Shown piece after piece: positions 47,701 through 59,700 of a stretch of 64,000 nt of DNA. The notes beneath the pieces are model-generated. The model was not told the origin of the DNA. It was given only the letters and a program-made list of their open reading frames with translations, and searched no databases. The stretch spans positions 28,041,927-28,105,926 of the forward strand of contig OZ038451.1 in the NCBI GenBank assembly GCA_964036195.1, written 5' to 3'. Both the position numbers and the translations under genes were made by a program. Every line of letters begins with the position of its first letter. The first letter of the stretch is position 1. This DNA comes from Sphaerolaimus hirsutus (taxonomy: Eukaryota > Nematoda > Chromadorea > Monhysterida > Sphaerolaimidae).

Positions 47701-50700
47701 GCAGATTATGCAGCAGATTCAGGTGGGTAGGTGTTGAGTGATGGGCCATTAGTGAGTGATACATTTTACGCATGTAAACCCATCACGCGTGTGGACCCAT
47801 TATACCCGCAGGGTAAGAAAGGGGGGTGGGTAACCGCACCAGGGGTCTCCTAGGGGGTGGGGGCTCCCCCCAAATCGCTTAGCTATCCATCTATCTGGAG
47901 TGGTTTTTGGGAAAATTTGCCCCAATTTTCGCTCAAAATCACTAAATTTCCCACCTTTTTATAGTTTTTCACCTTCGAAATCATGCTTTCTGGCTATATA
48001 CATAGTTATATACCGATTTTTTGCCATTTTATACATACTTTTGGCTACTTTTAACTGATTATTAGCGATTTTTCCCCTTTCTGCCTTCTTAACCTTGCAA
48101 AAGCCTATATATTGTGTCCCCGCCAGCCCCCCCCCAAGCCCCCCCAGAAAATTAGCCAGCTATCTATCCCTCCGGAGGAGCGATTTGCTATCTATCCAGC
48201 CCCCGCGAGGGCCAAAATCCTGGAGACCCCTGAACCGCACCCCAAATCGCCCAGCTATCTATCTATCCCAGAGGCAATTTTTTGGCTACTGCCTAGGGTT
48301 GGGAATTTCAAAATTTTCGGTTCCGGTTCTCGGTTCTCGGTTCCAAAAGATTTCGGTTCGGGTATCGGTTCTCGGTTCCTGAAAATTTTCGGTTCCGGTT
48401 CTCGGTTCGGTTCTTAAACTCGGTTCCGGTTCGGTTCTTTCGGTTCTAAAATGATCAAAATTTCGGTTCCGGGTAATAAAATAACCGGGTATCGGGTAAT
48501 AATCGGCTGAACAACAGAAAAACAATATACCCAAGTTTACATGTGTAAGTACATTGGTTCGATATTTCATACTACAGGAGCATATCACAGCTTATTATTT
48601 CATGGTAGAATGCAGAAATCAGAGTTGTTATAATAATACAGGTATTTTAAAAAAGTGTAAAAGCAAACATATACATTTTCTGTACTCGCGTACTTTCAAA
48701 AAAGGGGGGGGGGGGTTATTATTTCACAAGAAAATTTTTGAAAACCAAGTACGAAATTGTCATCTGAAACGTACGCAGACGTCGGAAAATGCAACAAAAA
48801 CTGCCATTTATAAGGTTCTGTAGACTAATATTAGTATGTAGATGGTTTTACACTGTTCTAACGTGACACCGACATTGTTTTAACGTGTGTTCTGCAGTAC
48901 ACAGAACACAAACTACAGTTATTGTCATGTATGTTCCCTTTACACTCAATTTGGGGGGGGGTATTTCGAGGGGGGGGGGTGGTTGTTTCATAGTGGTCCC
49001 GAGAGGGGGGGGTCAAACGAGGGGGGGGGGTATTTCGAGGAAATACGGTATTTATCAAAGCAATTTGATAAATATGAAGAAAATTTTTTATGTTTGTTCT
49101 TTTATTCAGGTGGGATATGGTAGATTTCATTGTAAGGTGTAATGTCGCTGGAGTATATGTGAAATTACACGCTCCCGCGCAATGATTTTGCAAACAGATG
49201 AATTTTGCAATTCTGAACACGCACCAAGATGTTCAGCTGCTGTTTAAAGGCTTAGATGTAGGTGTTGAAAAAACGCTGTTTAAAAACTTTAAGATTCCTA
49301 GAAAATTTCGGTTCTTTTCGGGTATTTACTTTGGTTCCGGGTATAAGTGCCGGTTCTCGGTTCCGGTTCGGTTCTCAAGCCCGGTTCCGGTTCTCGGTTC
49401 TCGGTTCCAAAATAGTGCTCGGTTCCCGGTTCGGTTCGGGTCGGTTCGGTTCCCCAACCGTACTACTGCCCCCTGAACCCCCCCCCCCAACCCGCAAATT
49501 GCCTAGCTATCTAGCTATCTGAAGCTATCTTTTGAGCAATTTTACCCTAACTTTCACCCAAAATCGCCAATTTTCATACTTTTTCAAATAGATTTTCACC
49601 TTCAAAATCACTAGGTCATGTGTTTTATTGTTTATTTTAAGCATACCGGCATAATTAAATGCGTCCCGGGTCTACATGCATGATGGCACAGGGCCTTGTC
49701 AAAAGTCGCTCGTAAAACCACCATGTACAACTTGGCTTGTGATTGATCAGGTTATCTATCACCTTTCTTCTCTCTTTTCAAACCTTTTCACTCAACTTTT
49801 CAACATGATCGCCTTTTGCTGAATTGTTGGATAGGTCCCATTTAGACGATGACATCAGTTTCGTACAGGGGTCTCGAATGGGAGGGGGGTTGGGGGGGCG
49901 ATTTGCTATCTATCCAACCACTTGGAGGGTCAAAATTCAAGATACCCCTGGTTTTGTAACATAAGTTCAGATCGCTACATACACTAGTTGATAGGGTTGG
50001 CCGATGTTTTTTAAACGTTTTTTTTAAAAACATCGAGTAAAAAAAACGTTTTTTTTCCAACCCTACTAGTTGACATTTGAATGTCAACTGGTTGATGTCA
50101 ATTCAGAGTTTAGTTCTCATCTTGTAGAACGATTTCCAAATGCACATACCAAAATACTGAAAAATAGATATTGCGTCATGTGCATTTGAAGATCGTTCTA
50201 TGGTGCGAGAACTGAAATCTGAATTGAAATTGACCAGTTGACATTCAAATGTCAACTAGTTTACGTAGCACCATTTTCACATGCAGATGCAAAAAATATA
50301 TGAATATTTGTGTACAGCTAACTTTTTGGGCTGAAACAGCACAGATACAGCATTTCGGACCTGGTTTACAATAGTTACTGACGATGTAGTGTAAGACTCT
50401 CAGTAATTTTCGGGGTGGGAAAAGGATTTTACATATTAGTAAATTCTGGTTCTATACTGTAAGTATGACATCACACCCCCGCTGCTCAAAAATCACATAC
50501 ATATTTACGGATGAAATTATTTTATACCAGATCAGCGTTTATTTTTTTCATTAACCCTGATAAATGACTTATTTACGATGTTAAATTGACATGTTATAAA
50601 TGATTATCGCCTTTAATGGCTGCATGGTGCCTACACACACTAGTTTTCACCGTGACTTCGTGTGCAAACTGAAACTTTTTCAAATGCAAATTAACGATCA

Positions 50701-53700
50701 CGGTTGAATGATTTTATTTTATTTAAATTTTAAAACTAAAACGCATTTAGCATACAAAAAGAGTAGGCTGGATGTGGCCATGTGGCCATTTCAGTTTTCA
50801 CATCGGTCACGGTGAAAACTAGTGTGTGTAGGGCCTTTGTCACATCCGGCTTAGGATCACCGATAGAGATAGTTTAGGCACAACAGAGCAGTGACTCGGG
50901 ATCGGTGTTCCGAAACACACTTCCTTTTATATTTTCACTCCTCCAAAATCCTCAACTCTGTTGAATATGAAGGGTGTGCTTCTAAATGTACCGATATACA
51001 AAAAATCGATTTTGAGATAATCGCAATTGAAAGTTTGGAATATGCAATATCCATACATGGGTATTGGGTATGGGAATTTTGGGTATGGGTATTTCGGCCA
51101 TATTGTTGGGTATCCACAAGCATGGGTATAATCATTGTTTATACACATAACACTAGCTATTTTTATAACATTTAGTGAATCGTATTTTTTGTAGTACAGT
51201 ACATTTTAAAGGAACAAATTGGTAATAGCATGTAGATCGGTACCTTTTAAAGCACAAAATCAGATAGATGTAGATCGGTACTTTTACTCATTCGGCCAAA
51301 CTTTCCCTTCAAAAATACCCACCCCTCATTTTAAAGGAAGATCTCAAAACGACCGTACAAGCGGGGGTGCGGGGGTCGGCTGAAAATTGCCGCCACATGT
51401 GCACTTTGATCGATGTTTTGGGACCCCAGATAAAATTGGACACTTGCCAATGGTACGCGAGTTTGCAGCTGGAAGAGTACAATGTGCTGTTTGAAGATTC
51501 TGAAGATTGCGCGTGGCTGGATAAAATTGAGACCAGGTTATTTTTTGTCATTCGTGTGTGACATTTTTGTGTTTGCTTTGACCGCCATAGCGCCATCCCG
51601 CCACTGAAATTAAAATTTTAGGGGGACGGGTGAGCCCTCCGTAAACAAATAGCCCCCGCGCTCAAAAATCCTGGATACGTAAATACCGTATTTGCTTGAA
51701 TAATCCCCCAGGGGGATAATTATTTCGCCGAATTTTTTTGAGGGGGGGGGGCTATTCGAGGGTAGGAATTATTGTTTCGTCAAACTTTTCAAGCATGTTT
51801 GTATCAAAGAGTTTCACGAATTATGTTTTATCAACACAATAATGTGCCATTTTGGTTGAAATTGGGCAAAACAAATTCATCAACTCTCTTAAGGGGGGAT
51901 TATTCAAGGGGGGGGGAATTATTTTTTCCTGACTCGTCTTACAGGGGGGATTATTCAAGGGGGAACTATTCAAGCAAATACGGTACCTGTCTAAAGCTGT
52001 TTCTTGTATTTACTTTGACAATATTTGACTTTACTACCAATCATCTAAATACACAAACACGACGACTATCGAGAGAGCCGCCACTCAATGAAATTCATAC
52101 ACGTGTATTTTTCCCATTTCATTTATACTTATTTAGGTAGTTTATTAAAATAAAATTTTTGAAAAATCTTGATTCTTTTTACACTCAGATATCGCTGGGC
52201 TGTGAGCAAACTGCGTGATTTGGAAGAGGGTTTCGCATGCAGCGCCTTCCCTCAGGATTGGCACATTGCCAGAAGGGTGGCATATACTTGGTGCACCAAA
52301 ACCAGTGATATGCTATACAGGTGAATAAATACATACTCTGCCGACAGCACACTATACACTTGTAAATGAAACACTATCATGACGTCATCGTTAATTAAAA
52401 AATTAAAAATACGTTTCGTGCGTGAGAAGTGTTTTTTTTCTCATTATTTTTTATTGAAATGGGTGCATAAGTGTTGCGTCGGCGCGTAAAACATAAGTAT
52501 GTGCGCATGTAAACTGCTGTCCGCGAAGTATCCTTTTTTAGGTTTTTTTTTCGTGTTCAGTTTTGATGAGAAATGCAAAAAGCGGGAAAATTTTGAGGAG
52601 TAGTGTGGTAAACAATAAATTAGCGATATATGCGGAGGGGGGGGGGTTCAATATCACACAATATTTGACAACTACCTTACCACTGAACTGAAAATACCAA
52701 AAACCTAAAGACTTTTTTCTCGGACTGTAAATATTTACATTCACTTTTCCAAATCAAGTCAATTTTTTATCGTTTTTTCCAGGGTTATGCAACGGCGTAG
52801 GTCAGAAATGAGTGCAAAACTGCTGGCGCACGCGGTCCATTTGACTGCCAAATTCGAAGCGCTCATGTTGAAGCGATTTCCTGTTGTGGAGGGGATAGAG
52901 GTTATTTCATGTGTACTCGGCGGACCGCAAAGTATGCTCAGAATTCTACCATAATTTAATGAATAAAATCTTGTGATAAATTTCGCAATTAATTGTTCCA
53001 TGTTAAAAAAGAAATTTTATGATGAAAAACTGTATACTTTTTGGTTCATTATTCAGATGGGTTATGGTAAGTTTGCATACTAAGTGTGATGTCCGTCCAG
53101 TGTACTCTATTTTTGGGTGGAAGGGGTCGGAACTTTTTACCGGAACCAATTACTCAGAACTTTTTATACCCGTTAGCCGGATACTGGATATCGACTTCTT
53201 GCTGGAGTTTATTTGAGCATTTTTTCTGATATTCCCAAATGGGGTCAGGCTATTACGCATGTAAACCCATTGTGCATGTAGACCCATTATTGACACATTA
53301 TACACACAGATAATAGAAATGGGGGCTGGTAACCCCACCCCAAACCGCCTAGCTATCTATCCATCCCAGAGGCAATTTTTTTGGATACTTTCCCCTGAAC
53401 AGCCCCCCCCCCCGCAAATTGCCTACCTAATATCTAGCTATCTGGAGTGTTTTGAGCAATTTTACTTTAATTTTCACCCATAAGCGCTAATTTTCATACT
53501 TTTAATAGATTTTCTTCTTTAAAATCGCTAGGTCATGTGTTTCATTACATATTTTCAGCATGCCGGGTATAGTTAAATGCGTGCCGGGCATTCATGAGTG
53601 ATGGGTTTACATGCGTAATGGCACGGGGCCTCCCAAAAGTGTTAAGATGTGACACTTAAAATGGGTATGCGGCGCTGAATTTTTTTGCATAATGTTGAAA

Positions 53701-56700
53701 AATGTGCGGGAGAAATTGTGATGCCCTTTCCGTGCTTAGCTTAAATTTTTTGAAATTTTGGAGGTATCGACTTTTAGAAGTGGACGCCACATGCGTATAC
53801 AGCTGTACAGATTGTATAGAAACGGCCGTGATCGTGTAACTAAAAAGATCCCACTTCCTTTCAAATTTCATCATTTTCGAACTTATAACCCTTTTACAAA
53901 ACTCAGGTGCCGTCTGGTGGCAATTCCGCAGCTCAGACAAAGCTCAATTTACCTCTAACCGCCAGTTTTAATGGGATTATCAGACGCGTTTTTGAGCCTC
54001 ACATGACCGTTTTCGTAACTCAACAAGATTCGAATTTGAATGAGTTTATGGAACAGGTTAATAAAGTTTTTGGGCTTGTGGGGATGGAAATTGGGTTTTT
54101 AACGGCCTGTCATTAAACACAACTTTTATAACGGTTCTCGATTCGTCTTTAGAGTAGTTCTTTTCTTCGATTCTATTGATTGGCGCACCGCACACTGAAA
54201 TTTTGCGTTCAGCGTTCGAACGTTTTTGCACGCTGAACTACACACGCTGAAATCAAAATCGAATGAACGCAACGTTTTTGAAGCGTAAAAATTTCGGAAT
54301 TTGCAATATTTCGCGCAATTAGAGTAGAGTTTTTTACGCTTCAAAAATGTTGTGTTCTTTAGATATTGATTTCAGCGTTTGTAGTTCAGCGTGCAAAAAC
54401 GTTCGAACGCTGAACGCAAAATTTCAGTGTGCGATTTGCCATTGTGGTAAGCCCGATTTTTCATGGTTGAGGATTTTGGAGGGTGAAAATATAAAATGAA
54501 GGGTCCCTAGCTATCGGTGTTTTCGCTTCGTTTTCGGCTTTCAAAACGGTTTCGAAATTTCGGTTGAAAGATAGTGTGTTTGTAGGGCGGCATTCTTTCA
54601 TCTCTTTGTTTACCGTATTTCCTCGATATACCCCCCCCCCCCTAAAAATACCCCCTCAAAATAGGCACTATGAATTAATAACCCCCCCCCCACGCGAAAT
54701 GCGTTAAAATGAAATCGGGCAATAAATAACACACGTTAAAACAATGATTGTGTTACGTTAGAACATGGTTGATGCCATCTACATCTTATATAAGACTGTA
54801 GACTTATACATAGTGGTTTTTGGTTATACATACTGGCGGTAGGCGGAGTTTCCAGAGTGAGTAAGTAGCCACAACGGGTTTTTGTTGCATTTTTCTACGT
54901 GTGGGCACGTTTTTAGTACTGGGAGTAAAAAAATTTCTGGCGAAATAATACCCCCCTCGAAATACCCCCCTCAAAATTCTCACTCTGAAAAAATAAACCC
55001 CCTGGGAGTATTTCGAGGAAATACGGTATTCTATTCTGCTATTTTATCCGGAGTCGCTAGTTTACTCATTTCAAAAAGCAATATACTCAAATTTCAGGCG
55101 TCGGCGGCATTCAAAAACGGTTCAGAAAAGCCAAAATACGAAAGTACCGCTCCAGCCATACCTCTTCCCTCTAGCGGCCGTTTATTTATGTTTTATAAAC
55201 GCGTCATTATTGAAGCTCATGAGTTGAGTTTTGACCCCCCAAAGCTATTGGTGCAGTTGATGCCGATTTTTAGGAAACATTTGAGGATGTATGCGGATAG
55301 GTGAGGTATTTTTTGTTTTTTTCGAGATGGCTGAAAATATGTTGATTACTTCAAAAGGAAAAGATTGATTTCTATTTTATTATCGATTCCGATTTAATTA
55401 CCGATTCAGGGTGTTATGCATTATCGAGTTGTTGGGAATTCCACATTTTCGGGTCGGAGAAATCCTCATGTCGGGTTTGTGTTCGGGTTCATCGTGTTTT
55501 TGCGTCGGTATCGGATATGCGGTTTGTGTCGCGGGTAGTAGTATCGGGTTCAATTAAAGTAAATTGGATTCGAATCAAAAAAGTGTTCTCTATCGTAAAC
55601 TTACCGTGCATTTATTGTTTTCAGCGCCTGTTATTTACTAATTCGATTGAACAAAAAAACATCATACAAAGACACCATTCCCCACCACACAGGTGTCTTC
55701 TTGGCGCCATGCCAAACATTGGCGCGGCGACTGGCGCCGGCGCCAACGCGGTGGCGCAGCAGTCTGGCGCCAGTGGCTTGAATGCTTTGGGGCTGGCTAG
55801 CGCCTTTGCCACTGGCGTAGGTGGAAATACAACCAGTTTGTTGCAGAGTTTGCTTAGGGATGCTAGTGCTGGTTTGTTGGCGCTGGGAGTTTGGTATCAG
55901 TATCGAGTAGGGATGGAATAAAATGTAGAAATGATGGTTTCAGTCATCTTTTGCTTTTCAGTCCACTTTTTATTTTTCTATTATATTTATTTGTTTTTAA
56001 CTTATATTGATATATTTTTTTAAATCAAAATCTTTTTTTTCAATGGTCCAAAACTGGCATATGGGGACTTCCGTTCCAAAAGTTCACAAGCGCCAAATCC
56101 AGAAAAATCGAGTTAGCTGTGGATTCGACATCCACGTATAATTCTGCCCATTTTGGTAAAAAAATCAGTGTTATAGTCCATTTCGTTCCCCAGATACAGT
56201 GGTACCGTTTTTCAGAAAAATCACAATTTTCATATCGAAAGTGCACATATCCATCTCAGATCCCCTATGAAAAACAGGACTTTCATTTCGTAAGTGCACA
56301 TATCCATGTCGGACCACCGGAGTTTCATTTCATAAGTGCACATATCCAAAAAATAGTTTCATTTCCAAAAGTGCACGCGTGCTCCGGATCGCTCGCGAAG
56401 AGTTCCCATACAAAATAAAGTTTCATTTCTAAATGTGCATACGTGAATTTCCAAATTTATTTTGCTCTATAAATCGAGTACGGGTATAAATATAGATCTG
56501 AAAATTTAGGTTTGTGCACTTCTCGAAAAGGGCTTCTCGGTGTTGTAATTGGTTTTGCCCTGCGATGCACCGTTAGAAAGTTATTTACATTTCATGTTCA
56601 AATTTTCAAATTTACTCCTTATTTTGGGTGGTTTACAAAATATGACATAACTCCCAAAATATTTACCAGCCGACAAAATTTAGGGACACAAAAATTGTAG

Positions 56701-59700
56701 ACAAATGTCCGAGATATGTGAAAAGTGCAGGGCAAGCTTTGTCGCCCAAACATGGCGCTGCCGGGCCAGCGCCAAACTTTAAAATGCGATTTTGAAAAAT
56801 CGAAAAATCTGGATATGTTAACTTTTGGAATGAAAGTCCCCATACTGTAAAAATAAAGTGTGCTGTGTAAATTGAGCAACAGCAACAAGAAAAAGATATA
56901 TAAATAATATTCAGTATGCGCCCTTGAATCCAATTTTCCATCGCAGAGTCCGCAGGCGCGGTGCGTCTTTCCCGGGATGACCAATTTCTAGTGTGTTCAA
57001 TTCTGGCCACCGCTGATTGGTGCGCTGAAACTACAGGGCAGTTGCATGACAAGTTGAAGGAGAAAGTGCCCCCCGATATGCACCAGCAGGTGGGTATTTG
57101 TGGTAAACGGTGGGGTTTACCGGAAATTTTCCGGTAGACTTACATAATTCAGCGTACGGTGAATTTTCAACTTTGCCATGCGGTTTACCGCAAAATCGAG
57201 GATTTTTTATTCCCCGAAATATTTACTATACACTGCCTCACTAAAGCAGTGCCATTTTTAACCCTGGTAATTGGTGGTACCGACCGACTGCAATTGGTGT
57301 ATTGATTTGAATCCGGTAAACGATACGGTGCGGTGAGCAGAACTTGTAAATGACGGTACCGGTGTGGTAAATTCTCATTGGTGTGGTGTGTTATTTGACA
57401 TTTTTATTTCTCTATACTTGTGTTCAAATTAACCCCTTCAGGTGGAGCTGTCATCGGAACAAGACCACTTTTACACGGTTGCCAGCAGCTCGCTTATATT
57501 GCTTTCTCAAGATTTGGAGGCCGCGTGCGACGCCGCACTTCAAGCCATGACCAAAATCAAGTTGGTGGTTGATTATTTTGGAAGTTTGGCGTTGCACACA
57601 CTGGGCGTCAACTGGTTTCCATGTCAATTACCATTTTAGTTGACGGATTGCAGGGCTGTTTTAAAGTGAACTGACAGTAATGTCGGGAAGGAATAAATGT
57701 TGCTATGTGCGTTTGAACACCGTTCGCGAATCGCGACCCGCCAACTAAAATCTGAATGGAAACCAGTCTGCCCAGTTGACACTAGGGTTCAAACGGGACC
57801 GCGGTCCCGGTACATGGTTCGGCAAAAAGTCGGGACTGGGGCGGTCCTGGTCCCGGCAATTTAAAAAGCCAGTCCCGGTCCCGACATTAGAAAATTTTTG
57901 GTCGCGGTCCCGGTCCGAAAAACTGGTCCCGTTTGAACCCTAGTTGACACCCGGTGTCGTTGTCAACTAGTGTGTAGGGCGTTTTGGTTTCCCAACCCCC
58001 CATTGGAAACCCCTACATTACATACACTTTGTACATTTATGATTTCTAAAATCTACACATTTTTTTCCAGCTGGAGCAGTAAAGAAACTGTGGGTGATGA
58101 AAGTAATTATGTGAGAAGTATGACGCAACAGCTAAAAGCCCATGTACCACAATTGAGAGATCATTTATTTGAGCGGAGAAAATATTTTGGACATTTATGC
58201 CTCAAGTTTGCACAGCAGGTCAGATGTTGTTTTGTATTCAGGTATTTTTCTGGTGCCGGTTCCGCAAGTGGAAAAGTTAATAGTAAAGAGTTAAGAGTTG
58301 ATTAAAATGATAAATGATAAGTTAAGAGTAAAGTTAAAAGTTAAGAGTTGAGTAAAATCATTTGTCGTTTTACTCAACTCTTAACTTTACTCATAACTTG
58401 TCATTTGTTATTTTACTCAACTCTTAAGTTTTAACTCTTAACTTTTCCACTTGCGGAACTGGCCCCTGTTTATTCAGTGGGATGAAAATGTTGAAGGGAA
58501 TCGATTGTTATTGTCAAGCTCACGTTTGTCGCTGCATAGTGTAGGCACTAGTTCAACGATCATACTGATCCCACTGCATATCAAAACATTCGAAAAAGTA
58601 AACTTGTTTTATAGTTTTGGACGTTCAAAATTGGCATCATATTTTAGATGGTTTCAACGGAAAATTTCGAAAAATCAAGAATCGGCCTGGAACTCATTTG
58701 AGTTGACTGGAATGAGTTATTCTTACTCACCACCGTCACCGTTATTCTGTAGTTGACTTTAGGGTTGGGAATCCGACCCGACTCGAACCCGGTACCCGCA
58801 CACTTTTTGGAACCGAAACCCGATACCCGAACCGGATACACGCAAAAATTTTGGAACCGATACCCGACCCGAAATTTTACGGTCCCGATACCCGAACCCG
58901 AAAATTTTGAGATTCCCAACCCTAGTTGACATACATTTCATTCCAGTGGACTCATGCATTCAAAGTTGATTTATGTATTTATTAATTGAGGTTTGTAAAA
59001 AAAAATTTTGGGCGGGTACTGTTGTCGGGTATGGAGTTCGGGTTCAGAAGTTAAGTTTAGTAGAGTCGGGTTCGAGAATTGGGTTTCGGTTCCAAAAATC
59101 TACAGCTGTCGGGTTTTGGTCGGATCGGGTCCGCAACCCTAGCAGCCACAGCAACCCCCCCCCCCCGCAATTCTCAGTTCTGCACCAAATTCCTATCACA
59201 CTTGTTCCGCTGCAAACCAGTCTCAGTACACGGGGCGGAGCAACTTTTATTGGATACGTACGCGCTAAAAACTTTCCTACTTTCGATGCCGTGCGTGGGT
59301 AGCGCTGTGGCGCCTAAACCGCCAGTGGCGTATACGAAAGTTGTGGAAAAGGCAATGATTAAGGCGGAGATGGTTTTGAAGGTGTGTGCGGGTTATGGTA
59401 GTGTTGGTTTGAGGGTTATGGTAGGTTGATGTAAGGGTTATTTTAGGTTGATTTGAGGGTTATGGTAGGTTGATTTGAGGGTTATGGTAGGTTGATTTGA
59501 GGTTATGGTAGGTTGATCTGAGGGTTATGGTAGGTTGATTTGAGGGTTATGGTAGGTTGATTTGGTGGGTTGGTTTTTGCCAATTGTGGACAATTATTGG
59601 GACAATTAGCATTGCAAAGATCTCTGGGAGATTTGTATTTATCGGAAAACTGATAAATATAAATCTCTGGGAGATTTGTATTTATCGGAAAATTGATAAA

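Noticed and set aside
55517-55921. 134-codon frame starting at 55517 as a separate gene
   Set aside because: Its middle is VPS53 exon 10, entered at 55693 after CCACACAG and left at 55871; the flanking parts are intron.
58960-59145. A second complete hAT-like element with GTCGGGTTTTGG words before VPS53 exon 14
   Set aside because: Only the right end (GCAACCCTA) is clear; no left end or target duplication could be identified.
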